A DNA stretch of 64,000 nt, from positions 2,775,200 through 2,839,199 of the forward strand of contig NC_033627.1 of NCBI RefSeq assembly GCF_001540865.1. Direction: 5' to 3'. Source of the DNA: Ananas comosus. Its lineage: Eukaryota; Streptophyta; Magnoliopsida; Poales; Bromeliaceae. The first letter of the stretch is position 1; each line of letters starts with the position of its first letter. The position numbers were made by a program, and so were the translations under genes. The notes under the pieces were generated by a model. It ran no database searches, was not told where the DNA came from, and saw nothing but the letters and a program-made list of their open reading frames with translations. This document shows, in pieces, positions 23,553-35,010 of this stretch.

Positions 23553-24484
23553 AGTTTTCCGAGTCTTGCAAAGATTTCAGGGACGCACAAACAGAACTGC
23601 TCCAAAAATCGAGCAGCAACCAAATCAAAGATCAAAACACAACAAGACACAGATCTTGCTAATACAGCACACGACAATAGACAAATATATACAATCGATG
23701 CACCGCTACTGATCCTTCTAGGGTTTCTTGACGAAGAAGAACGGAAGTTCCACCGATCGACGAGGAGAAGCTTCACCGATCGAAGCCTCCACGACTGGAC
23801 GAATCCGGCGAGAAAATGCACCCTACGCAGGCTTCTTGGACCACTCCGCTTCGCTCGAGGCCTCCGACGAACGAAGAAGATGGGGGAAAAGTCGAGATCT
23901 CGGAGAACGAAGACGAGGGGGAGATCTAGGGTTTCAAACCTCGGAGCGATGCCCTAAAACTCCTTACCCTAGACGAGACGAAGAAGCTTTGCTCTCCCTC
24001 TCGGCGATCGAATCGGGGAAGAGGTTTCCGAAAGAGGCTCTGAAGGAAAAGAGCGAGACGCGTTAACGAAAGGGAAAGGGAGTCGGGATTGGGGGGGTAT
24101 TTATAGGGAGGGAGCTATGAATCCTTCCGCTCCAAGTAACCGACTCCGAGGGAGTTACGGATTCGTGGTGCCACGTGGCGCGGTCTGATTGGGTCTGTCT
24201 CTTCTCCTCGGATTCGGTTTTCTGAGTCCTAATCCTCCTGGTGCATCATGGACCGCATCAGGATCTCAAAATCTGAATTAAATTTTTATATATATATATT
24301 TTGTACTATGTATTATATGATATTTAATAGATCTATTGACAATATAAAAAGTATTAAACTTTGGATATTTAATTTTTTTTTTATTTATTTGAATAATATT
24401 TTTTTGTTTTAATTGTGTGACTTGATATTTCTTAGATAAAAAGTTTTCTTCAAAACTTTATATTATATAAATTATATTTGTCAT

Positions 24485-25440
24485 ATTAGATTGTGGGCCA
24501 GTTTAGTCTAGATTCTGAAAAAGTAATTTCTACAAAATTAATTTTAGTTTGGAGAATTGATGTTGGTTAAGAGCTGTAGAGCGTTTAGTTGAGTTTAGAT
24601 GAAAGCAATTTTTTTGAAGTAATTTTGTAAAGCTATTAAGACAAAAAAATTTAATGTTTGTATATATAGAATAATTTTTACTAAAATTCATTTAGGTAAA
24701 TAATTTTACATTTAAATTTAAATTTAAATTTTAAGTTTGAATTAAAATTAAAATTTTTAAATTTCAAATTTGTACAATATTTATAATTTGATATTTTAAT
24801 TTAAAAAATAAGTTTGAAATTTAAAATTTTAAAATTAAAAATTTGAATTTTTAAATCTAAATTTAAAATTTGAACTATCAAATTTAAAATATAAATTTAA
24901 AATCTAAAATTTAAATTTTAAAATTAAAATTAAAATTAAAATTAAAATTTGAATTTTGAATTTTAAAAGTGTAAATTTTGTAATTAAAAGATTAAAACTT
25001 GTAATTTTAAATTTTAAATTTTTAAATTTAAATTTTAAAATATAAAATATGAAAATTTAAATTTATCTTAAATTTTAAATTTGGAATTTGAAATTTTGAA
25101 TTTTAAAATTTAAAATTTAAAATTCCAAATTTAAATTTTAAATTTTAAAAATTGAAATTTAAAAATTCAAATATAAATTTNNNNNNNNNNNNNNNNTTTA
25201 ACATTTAAAAATTAGAATTAAATTTTAATTTAAATTTTAAATATAAAATTAAAATAAAATTTAAAGTTTGAGTCTAAAATCAGATTCAGATTTCAATAAA
25301 TAACTTTTTCTGCTTCAATTCTGAGGTTTCAAAATTAATTTTCTAATTCTAAAAAATAAAATTAAAATTTTCAACACTTGTCGTCAAACGCTATCCTGAG
25401 CGGGCTCAAAATCAATTTTGAGAAGCAAGGCCAAACACCC
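24485..25440. mobile_element. Non-autonomous TIR element with AAATTT-rich core
   Basis: The left end GGGCCAGTTTAGTCTAG and the reverse complement of the right end, GGGTGTTTGGCCTTGC, are weak terminal inverted repeats of the GGG-TTTGG type. The core (about 24700-25270) is composed almost entirely of permuted AAATTT/TTTAAA words. It contains the 16-N assembly gap. It lies in the divergent promoter region between the PQT3-like gene and TSR2. No transposase is present. Confidence 0.5.
25181..25196. other. Assembly gap (16 N)
   Basis: Run of 16 unknown bases inside the AAATTT low-complexity core. True length here is unreliable. Confidence 0.98.
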
Positions 25441-25507
25441 TTTTTGACTGCAGTATATTCTATATTCTATATGAAACAAGGTCAGCAAAAAGTGGTTCAC
25501 GAGTCTC

Positions 25508-25882
25508 CTGTAGTTTCGCACTTTTTCACTTTAATATTCTGTAGTTTAAAGTATATCAAATTAGTACTATATAATTTTGTACTTTCTCACTTTAGTATCC
25601 TGTGGTTTCCAGTGTATCAAGTTAGTACTATGTAGTTTAATTTTTATATCAAGTTAGTACCTATGGTTTCAATTTTCTCTTTTTATTATCCATTTCGGGG
25701 TATATAATTTAACGAAATATTAAACCATAGGGTACTAAAGTGAGAAAGTGCGAAACCACAGGATACTAACTTGATACATTTGAAACCACATGGTACTAAA
25801 GTGAGAAAATACGAAACTATAGGGTACTAACTTGATATACTTGAAACCATATGGTACTAAATAAGAAAGTGCGAAACTACAG
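25508..25882. mobile_element. Long foldback element upstream of TSR2
   Basis: About 375 bp whose two halves are inverted copies: CTGTAGTTTCGCACTTTTTC on the left against GAAAGTGCGAAACTACAG on the right. Each arm is itself built of about 2-3 repeats of a unit with GTACTAA and TTGATA-type motifs. The turn is near 25690-25710. The right end is 139 bp from the TSR2 ATG, so it abuts or overlaps the TSR2 core promoter. Confidence 0.7.
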
Positions 25883-25968
25883 TAGAGTATTTAAAACACC
25901 CCCAAAAAAAAGAAAAAAAAATACTGAAACCCTAGGATTCTCTTCCTCCACCGTAACTCTCACTCCAA

Positions 25969-25969
<1 letters not shown>

Positions 25970-26011
<42 letters not shown>
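25970..26011 (+). repeat. (CG)n-(GA)n compound microsatellite in TSR2 leader
   Basis: A GC dinucleotide run passes directly into a GA run about 10 bp before the TSR2 start codon. GA-rich leaders also precede XRN4 and CDC73 in this window. Confidence 0.85.
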
Positions 26012-26014
<3 letters not shown>

Positions 26015-26020
26015 GAGGCC

Positions 26021-28321
26021 ATGGACTACTCCAATGGAGGAGCCCGAGAGGGAGGAGGAGGAGATCCTTCTCCCATGGCGCATCCGGAGCCCCTCTCATT
26101 GCTTAGAGAGGGGATCTCCCTCGTCCTCTCTCGATGGACGGCTCTCCAAGTGGCGATCGAGAACGAGTGGGGCGGAAGAGACTCCTGTGCCAAAGCCGAC
26201 GACCTCGCCGCGTCGATTCTCTCCTGGTTCCTCCAATCCAAAGGTTAGGGTTTCAATTTGTCACTCAAATCCTTCAAAAAGATGCCCTTTTTGCCCATCA
26301 TCCTCTTCCACTTTTAATTAGCAATTGCGGTTTCAGATCCACTCTATATCGATGATCTGGAGAATTTGATAGACGAGAGCATGGTGCTTTCGTTTAATTC
26401 CGAGATCGAGGATGGGAGTGTTGAGGAGGTGATTTGCTTCTCTTATAATGCTGATTTTCGCTTTAATTCTGATAAAATGAATAGGATGGATAAATTGTCG
26501 CTAAAAATGCCTTAAAAAACAAATGTTGTACTTGTAGATCACATCTTGTAGAGTAATTTTCAGGTGTATTGAATTTTTCATTGTTTCTGTATATGCATGT
26601 GTTGTTATGTGGTTCTCTTATAATGTTGGTGGCTACTTCTCCCAAAATTCAAATCAAAGGCTTAGTTGTATCCTTTCCTGTTTCAATTGATTGCTAATTG
26701 TTGTTGAATGAATCTTTTCGATGCAATCTGAATCATCTTACTGTGCCATGTAAGTAATGTGCATAATTTTTTTTTTTCTCCTTTTCGCCCTTTGTGTAAC
26801 TGATAATACTGAGTAGTCACCGACTAGGAAATACTTAAATCCATAAATTTGCGTAAAAAATGTACTATTCCTTTAAGCAGGTAGCAGAGCAATTGATGGT
26901 TATGCATGAAGACTCTCTTAAAGGAAACTATGAATCCATTGAAAAGCTAAGAAGGACAGGAACTCAAGTAAATGCCGTTTCCCGGAGTAGACGGGTAATT
27001 AACCGACTTCACAATGCTGCTGCTGCTTCTTTCTTCCTCTTGAAAATTTGTGGTGCCTTGATTTGTCTCTAGATCTGAGAACATTAGGTTTAAATGTTGT
27101 TAAGAAGTGCTGATATGTTAACCTGTCTCTACATGCGTATTATTGGGATAGCATTAGTTTTCGAGTCTTTTGAAGTGACTTGTACTCTTAGGAATGGCAT
27201 ATTTTGAGAACATTCGTGAACACTTCATTCAAACTGATGTTTCAATTTTATATTGTCGAACAGAAAAAAAAATTTGCTCTCTCACTTGGATTATATTCCT
27301 ACATTAGCTTTTGAAACCAGTAATGCCAAAGTTGCATGCCTTTTGTTTGTTGTAGTAGATTTGTGCTTTCTGTTAGACTTGGGTCACTGATAGTTATAAA
27401 ATTTTCTTTGTTGGTATATATATAATTCAACTTTTTAGGATCAATGATACCTGTTACTAATACTTGCAAAGTGCATTTTCTGTGGCTTGCCTAAACTGTT
27501 TTTGACTAGCTTCTCAAATATTTTGGAAATGCCACGATGGTTTTAAGATGAATGGAGATGAGAATATTGATAAGATGTTAGGCTTATATTACTTGTACTA
27601 ATGTCAGTAACACGGGGAGATGCAAATTCGGGAATTTTGTAACTGCCAAAGTATGAAAAATAATGTGGCTTCTTGCTACTATTCACTGCGCACTGAACCC
27701 CTCGTATGCTACGCGAGGGATAAAAATTTTGGCCTGCATTTACTTGGTGACTACTGCTATTGGAGACCTATTGACGAAAGATGCAAACATATAGTGGGGT
27801 GGTAGGGACAACCTTTTATATATAGGGCGTATTTGGTCTAAGAGGTTTCTTCGCATTGGACTCGAGCAATTGCGATGAGCAATATGTCCATTGCGAGTCC
27901 TTGGTATTTCTTATGTTTTTAAAGTTTGCGTAGCATCGTCTTTGTATAGACTGATTGTTTTAATCTTGTGCTATGCCGTTTGATAGCCTCGTTTAACTCT
28001 CAACTGTCACATCTTTGTCTTAATTCCATAACCATGCACCCGGATTAGTACTGTAGCTTTATTTTCAGTGACTTGTAACATGAATTGACCTGGTAAAACT
28101 GACCCGGTACTCAAGAGTCTATCTTATGTTTTGTGACGATGTAGGTGATCGACGACAACGAAGATGAAAGCTCAGATGAGGAAGTGTCAAAGATGATGGT
28201 AGATGAGACCAAGCCGAAGGAAATGGTTGTCAATGAGCCGAAGCCGTCTAAACCGATCCCCGATGAAGATGGATGGTCTGTTGTTGCCCAACGGCGCAAT
28301 AGGGGTAAAAGGTCTGGATAA
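26021..28321 (+). CDS. TSR2: Pre-rRNA-processing protein TSR2
   Basis: Four exons, 26021-26243, 26337-26428, 26881-26994 and 28145-28321, give 201 aa with all phases closing. Residues about 24-140 form the TSR2 conserved region. It includes the WGG motif at W50-G52 (ENEWGGRDS), the DDLENLIDESM segment and VAEQLMVMHED. An acidic stretch follows (DDNEDESSDEE), then a Lys/Pro-rich tail ending DGWSVVAQRRNRGKRSG. In yeast and animals TSR2 releases ribosomal protein eS26 from its importin, shields it and delivers it to the pre-40S particle. The acidic region fits a chaperone for a basic protein. A second in-frame ATG (residue 19, MAHPEPL) lies closer to the conserved start, so initiation could be there. 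Confidence 0.9.
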
Positions 28322-29340
28322 CATAAATGGTGGCCTAAGATAACATAAATGGTGGCCTAAGAAGACGATAGAGATATGTATGACTCCAAATCATTTCGTG
28401 GGTGAATGTGTAATTGTTTCAGTTCATGGCAGGTTGAGATACATGTGCTGAAAATTTTGATGTTAAATTTTATATATTTTTTTGCCCATTTTCTTGCTGC
28501 AACTCTCGGATTTTATTGATTCTGTGAGCAAATATTTGCTGCCTCAGGCCTTGCCCTCGTAATGTTACAGTGATATCTACTAAAAGCCTAAAATATAATT
28601 ATAGGGGAACTGCCCAAACAGAGAACAAAAGGAAGAAAAGAGAAGAGAAGACTAAAAACCCTATCAAATAAAAATTCATACATGCTACATAGCTGCTGCG
28701 ACAACCATATAAAAGAGAAAGAGAAGAGACATCGCCTAAGCACAACCGCAGAATTGTTATATATCATAAATTCTGGCAAACTAATAGATAAAGTGATAAA
28801 CCCAATCAGAATTAAAACTATGATATACTCAACATATCAAGAAATTATATAACATACAGAAAAAAGAAAGCAAAACACTAGCCAAAGTAAATAATAATGA
28901 CAGATGCAATGTTCTACCATCATCATTGCCTCTATAGAACCAAAATATTACAAGAAAAGGAGGGCAGTAGATCTAAATCTTCTATTTGAAAGACAAAAGC
29001 CAAAAGGTTGGAAGCACCAGTGAATTTTACAAGGTAGAACAGCCTCACAATAATATTTCATTAAATCAAGCATAAGAATAAAACTTACAAGGATGATGAT
29101 TACGACTGTTCGTGCATGAAAAGTCTAAGCACCAAAAAATAGACCGAAAGGACAAACTGGCTGCGCCGATTAGACAATGGTCAGGTTCTTCGTTGTTAGT
29201 GGTGCTGTGCTCCGCCGAAGCTCCATAACTGCAGGATAGTACACCGATCTAACACTTTTTTGTGCTCCGGAAAATCCCACTTTTACTTCATTGGAAAATC
29301 TTCAAAACATAACAGCGAATCCACCCATAAAACAAACAAG
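28322..29340. other. Convergent spacer, TSR2 and GNOM 3' ends
   Basis: About 1 kb between convergent stops. It should hold both 3' UTRs. No extra gene, RNA or clear transposon was recognised. Confidence 0.6.
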
Positions 29341-32300
29341 TCAACCTCCATTCTGATCTCCTGATACCTCGGCTGATGCGCCCGAGCTGGTGTTATCTGG
29401 CTGTGTAGGACTGCCTGAGTCTGTTTGCTTACTAGCATGTAGCTCCTGCTCCGATTCCTGACCCGGAAACACTTCGGACTGCAAGGACGTCGATATGTTG
29501 TTCACATGAAGCCACGTGAGCTCCCACAAACTGTCTCCGCCAATGGTGCTCCTCTTTGCAAGAATCCCTCTCGCTTTCATGACCTGTAAAGTGCCTTTAA
29601 GGAGCTCAGGGATCAGTTCTTGTAGCTTCTCGCTCCTCTTACCTCTGACCTTAACCTTCATGTACTTCTCCATCCTGCTGAGCACCCCAAGCCACAGTTT
29701 GCAAAAGCTGCTTAACCCAAAGAGCTGTGGAAGAAGCTGCAGGTGGACTTTTGCAAGAAGCCTCATCGCAACCAAGAGGGACCCCTCCATGTTCCGATAG
29801 TCCTTCTGCGAGTGGTTCTGTGCAATCTCTAGTAAATCATCGAGCATTCCGAATATGACGAGGTCAAAAGCCTGCAACCAAGAAGTTGGCAAGAGGCATA
29901 TCCCTTCTGTATTTGTTAGGCATCTTTGTAGTGAAGACAAGGCTTGGTTTCTCACGTCCTCTCTCTGATCCAAGCACAGCTTTCTCACTGCTTGAATCAA
30001 CCTAAGCCACATCTCCCTAATTCCTTCTAACACTTTCTCGGCTTCCTCGCCTGCTTCCTTGTTCTCTCTAGACCAACGAGCGAGACTGTTCACCGAGTCT
30101 GCCATTAAGTCCAGCGCACGAATCGATCGATCAGTTAAACCAACCCGTGACTCTGCAAATTGCCGCGATGCTTCTATACAAAGAACATAGTTTGCTGGTG
30201 AAAGATGAGCCCCCTCAGACATAATAAACACCAGAGCTTCAAATCCTACTTCAGAGGCTTCGGGATGGCGAGCTGTGATAGAAAGTAAGGACATAATCGT
30301 CCTCCAGCCCATATGAGATTTTATAAGAGTGGCGTTTGCCTTCACCAATCGCGAGACCTCTTGTGTAATATTCTCACAGTAAGCATCGGCTACACGCGCA
30401 TCGAGCTTCAAGACCAATTGAAGTGATCTTAGTAGTTCATCAGCAAGATTCTCCTTGTAGGGCAGCAGCCTCTGGCAAATGCGGAGAAGCCCAAAAACTG
30501 CTTTTTCCACAAGAGCGCAAGGCATCACAGTGGACTGAACTATATTGGCAATGTGCTCGTAAACACCCTGCCAGAGAAGCGCGATTCTATCTCTGTTATT
30601 CAGAGTGATAGCAATAAGCAACTCCAAGCAAAAAACTGCAGTGTCTTCATCGTCAGGTGAGCTTGTCACTTTTTGGGGCCGACCGGCCGCCCAAATTAGC
30701 GCCCTAGCAAGCTGCAATAAAGAATCTGCCTGCAAAAACTTGCTCTCCGTGAATATGCTATCTATGCGACACTTTTGGATTGTCTGAAGAGTTCTTTGGT
30801 GTGCTGCAAGCTGTTGTTCGGTGGGTTGTGATCTGGGTTCTTCTGTGTCGAGTGATAATAGCTGGCTGAACCTCCCCATGAGTCCGGAGGACCTACGAGG
30901 GGTTCCTATTATTGGTAGGTGAGAAGTGGAAAGAGAGGCAGGAGCCGACTTTCCTTGGACAGCCTCTGAAGCAAGTTCCAAATCATCAGCCGCATCACTT
31001 GCCACGCGGGCAGGAAGAAGCCCTAGCTTGTGCAGCCTCAAGATGCATTCCAATATATTCCTCCACCCTGTTCGTATGTAATCACCGTAACGGTTAGCTA
31101 TGTTAAATACCGTTTCGGTCGCTAGCCTAGCCTTCATATCATCCCCAAAAGCAGTAACAGGTTCCTCAACCAAAGATGAGTTTGATAGTGTTGTGAATTT
31201 GCATAGAGAAACAACCAAATCATCCAAAACATCTTCTAAATGATGGAAAGCCGAGATCTTTGCCACAGCCAAGAAGCCGTCAACGCAAGTTAGCAGCACT
31301 TCCTCATGTTCGGCATAATCAAACACCACTGCAATGGCCGCAATTGTGGGGCCCGACATTATAGCGAACATATCGTGATCAAGGAACGGCCGTGAATCAC
31401 AGACAATGTATGGCGATGTTGACTTGGATTTCCGCATTAGATCTACCCATCGACTGTAAGACATCTCGAAAAAGCCAAACCCTTGTTCAGGGATTGTCCT
31501 AATTTCGTTTTTGCAGATTGAGTGGTAAAGCTCCGACAAAAACTCCCTAGGGAGGTCGCTGCCTCCATTAATGAGGCGGTTGTTTCTGATGAAGTCCTCT
31601 TCCGTCATCTTCTTCTTCACCTGCACATTGTGCTGATCGGTGTTCAGCATTATCAGCGAGTAAGACAACAGTAAAGCCGCATCCTTGTTTGCAAGAATAT
31701 GTGGGGACTGCTCGTAGTATCTTTCCGAGAAAGCTTCAAGAACCCTCTGTATCTTCTGTGACTCCCCTGGCAAACGGAATGTTTCCAAAAATAGCCTTAG
31801 AGCGGTATCGAGATTCATGCCCTCAAAATCAAAGGTCCGGGCAAATTCATGAAGGACCTGAACACAAAATTCGTCATGGTTCCCCAAGAAATCGCCAACA
31901 AGGTTTTTGTCCAAACCGGCAGTGTACCGGAAAAAGCATGCCACACTCTGAGGGTCGAGCTTCTCGGGCAGGAGATGGGTCCCTTGCAGAAACTCCAAAC
32001 CTTTCTTTGGATCCCTATTAAAGTGGTCGGCACCAATCATCAGCCTCCTCTTTATGTACTTCCTCTGGCGAACAAACTTAACCCAATAATCTGGATCGGA
32101 GTAATTCTCGCACTTAACAGTCCAAAAGGGAGTATATTCCTCGAGCTCCACCGATGATTGCTCCAACTTTGAGGGGGCGTTGCCTATTCTATCAGCCATT
32201 CCTTGAATTACTGCAATCAAACCATCCAAAGCAAGTATGTGCATCGGAGACAAAGGGCAGTTTACGGGAAATGCGCTCTTAGAAAGAAGGTTGGCGAGCT

Positions 32301-33711
32301 CTTCAAACACGTTGCTGCATGTAATGTCGCAATCCAAGTTTGCATACATCTCGGCCATGAATGTCTTCTGCCTGCAGAAGTCGACGAGAGCCTCCATGGC
32401 GGCCTCTTGCTGATTATAAGTGGCCCCAAATCGAGGTTGCGACAGCTTTAAAATCACGCACGAGAAGAAGGCTTCTAGCTGTAATTTCAGTTCGGTTCGG
32501 AGGTGGTGGTAAAGATTCAGAACAATGCTGCACACCATGGAGAGAATCGGCGGGCTCGGCAAAAGGGCAAAGGACATCAGGTTTTTAAACAGCTCGTCCT
32601 GTATCAAGGCCAACAGCTTCGGGTGCTTTCTAAACGAAGGGCCACCAAGTTCAATAGCTGAATTGATCATAGTAAGACCGAATACTAATGTCTCCTCATC
32701 AAGAGGTGCTATCTCGGAGCTAACGTTTAAGCGAGAACAGAGGAACTGGAATACCTCCACCGCGCAAGGGATCCCGTAAGACTGCTGCACCGTGGTCCCA
32801 CCACCATTCGAAGCTTCTACATTGCCAGCATTATCATCCGTTCCATTTCCATTCTCTGCTTGTTTATTTGCAAAATACTGATCCTTGTTGATGCCACCCA
32901 TCTGCATTAGTTAAAGTTGAACTTAAAATGAGTCATATTGTGCATAGTACCTATACCGCTCAAAAGGTAGAAAAACATACTAACTTAAGCTAAACAATCA
33001 GTGTGTTTCGAAATGGCAACTTCAACTTCAATGTTAGAACTAAACCGTTTCCTTCATACGGTTATACAATGAAAAACGGTTAGAGCTTATTTGCGCAACT
33101 GTATTGAAATAACACTTCAATGGAAAAAATCATGGAATGTGGGAATAGGCCATAATTAGTACCTGCGGTTTCACGGCGGGGGGCGGTCCGGGGATGTTAC
33201 GGGCGGCATCGGGCAGGCGGCCGAAGATGCAGCGGACGAGGTCGAGTAAGGTGTGGCGGGAGAGCTCCTTGAGGAGGCCCTCCCTGGCGCGCACCTGGTC
33301 GGCGATGCCGTAGCACGTGTTGACGATGGTGCAGACGTGCCGGTCGCTGAGGGCGGGGCGGGCGCGCATGCAGGCGAGCAGGACGTGCAGCTTGCGCATG
33401 AGCACGGCCTCGTCGAGGCGGCAGCTGGCGACGGCCTCGACGACGCCGTGAATGGCGGCCGGGGAGCCGGCGAAGGCGGCGGCGGCGGCGTCGAGGGTGA
33501 GGATCTTGTGGACGGCGGAGAGGGCGACGCTCTTGATGGGGGCGAGGGCCTCGTCGGAGCACACGACGTCGAGGAAGGGGCGGAGGCAGGCGAGGGCGGA
33601 GAGCTCCGGGGGAGGCGCCGCCGCCGCCTCCGCCGCCGGGGTGTCGGGGGAGTCGGAGGGTTCCTCCTCGATAGGATTTATGCTGGGGTTCTGGAGCCTG
33701 GGGCGACCCAT
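29341..33711 (-). CDS. GNOM: ARF guanine-nucleotide exchange factor GNOM
   Basis: Two exons, 33711-33163 and 32901-29341, 1369 aa. Large GBF/GEA-class ARF-GEF. GNOM activates ARF GTPases for endosomal recycling and PIN polarity, and acts at the Golgi. Order: shortened DCB (about residues 1-180), HUS region (NLDCDITCSNVFEELANLL), Sec7 domain (about 464-651) with glutamic finger E563 in FRLPGES and NTDQHN, then HDS1-3 to the C-terminus. The downstream part is near-collinear with Arabidopsis GNOM, including RRSSGLMGRFSQLLSLDTEE, which GNL1 lacks. M601 occupies the position of GNOM M696, the residue linked to brefeldin-A sensitivity (GNL1 has Leu). The exon-1 start MGRPRLQ-IEEEP matches GNOM's MGRLKL-IEEEP; an upstream in-frame ATG at 33774 is less likely. 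Odd point: the DCB helices between ALAC and LRPFLDV are absent, about 60 residues. Confidence 0.94.
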
Positions 33712-35010
33712 GGCGGTGAGTTCCAGAGGGTTATGGAAGGCGATTTCGAGGAAGGGGTTTAGAGTTTCGATCAAAGAAGCTTCTTTGTGGGGGAATTTAG
33801 GGGGGAGAGGGGGTGGGATCTGGGGGTTGGGGCTGTGAAATGTGGTTACGGGGAGAGATTATAGGAGGAGGTGGGGAGGGAGAGAGAGGGGGAGAGCCAT
33901 TGTAGGAGGGGAGGAGACGCCATTAGAGATCTGAGGAGGAGGAGGAAGAAGACGACGAAGAAGACGACGACGCGGGGGTTGGATCGGCCTCTGCTTCATC
34001 ACCCCCCCGCGTCTTCTGTGTTTCGGGACTCGGACAAGCGCTTTGCTTCTTTTCGCTTTACTTTTCTCCGCCCTATATTTTTGTTATTCTTTTTTAAAAA
34101 AGGAAGAGTCGTGGTGGTCCTGTAAGTTAAGCTTTGTAGTCTACGAGTCATGGTCGTCTCTGGGACAGGGTTTAGTTACGGGTGTTGGGGTTTTGATTTT
34201 CCTTTCTTCTTAATCCTTTTTAAATTGTCCCTAGGCTTCCGAAGCTAGATCTAATACTTAATAAATGTTGGAACATAAACCTTATTATTATTATTACTTT
34301 TAATGCTCGTGTAAGAGTGAGTTTGAACCTTCGATTGTTTCGATAGAATCTGAACCACTTGAACAGCTTTTCGGAAAACAATTTAACTACTTTCAAAAAT
34401 TCTATACCCGGGACTGCAGATCTGCATGGTCAAAATTTTCTTCTTTGACAACAAAACGACTTTTATGAGGCATCCCCACAAAGTTGAAATATGAGAACGA
34501 AAAGGAGAAGCTGAAGCTCTCACGCAGGAGAGCATTGGAATCACATTTAGTATGAAAACAACCAAGTAGCCACAAAAAAACCATGGAAAATTGATCGAAC
34601 TGTTTCTACAAAATGTTATAGCAACTTTTTGATGATCTTTCCTACTACTGCACCCAAAAGCGTTAATTTGTCGAAGAAAGCTTGATTGAAAAATAGCATT
34701 TAAAACATGTCTTCATGAGTTTGAATTGTGTGGGCGGTCACCACGTTCTCAATGAACTACAAAACCATCCCTGATTATTCAGTCAAAAGAGTTCAATCCC
34801 CAAACCTTAATTTTTGCAATATCTTTCTTCATGAAGGTCCCATAATATCTTGTTATCATTACAACCTTATGTGTTCCTGTTTCCGAACTCAGTTGCGCCA
34901 CATGGAAAGCTTTCCAAAATACAGAGGAAAATGTAAAGATCGCAGTGACTTAAGGTAAACACAAATTGGATCGTCAAGCAGGTCGTTTTAATGCCAACCA
35001 GGAAAAAGTT
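33712..35010. other. GNOM promoter/leader and ARM-protein 3' flank
   Basis: A GC- and GA-rich leader runs to about 34030, then AT-rich spacer with the 3' UTR of the upstream gene on the same strand. No further gene was seen. Several short antisense frames in the GC-rich part look like composition artefacts. Confidence 0.55.

Noticed and set aside
23472..24066. Open frames upstream of the PQT3-like start on the + strand
   Set aside because: Arg/Ser-rich frames in the GC-rich leader of the gene on the other strand, with no conserved protein.
24485..25440. LTR retrotransposon in the PQT3-TSR2 spacer
   Set aside because: No direct terminal repeats, primer-binding site or gag-pol frame. The ends look like weak inverted repeats instead.
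33253..33838. Open frames opposite GNOM exon 1
   Set aside because: They are made of Gly/Glu/Ala- or Arg-rich low complexity and mirror the GC-rich sense exon. No family resemblance.
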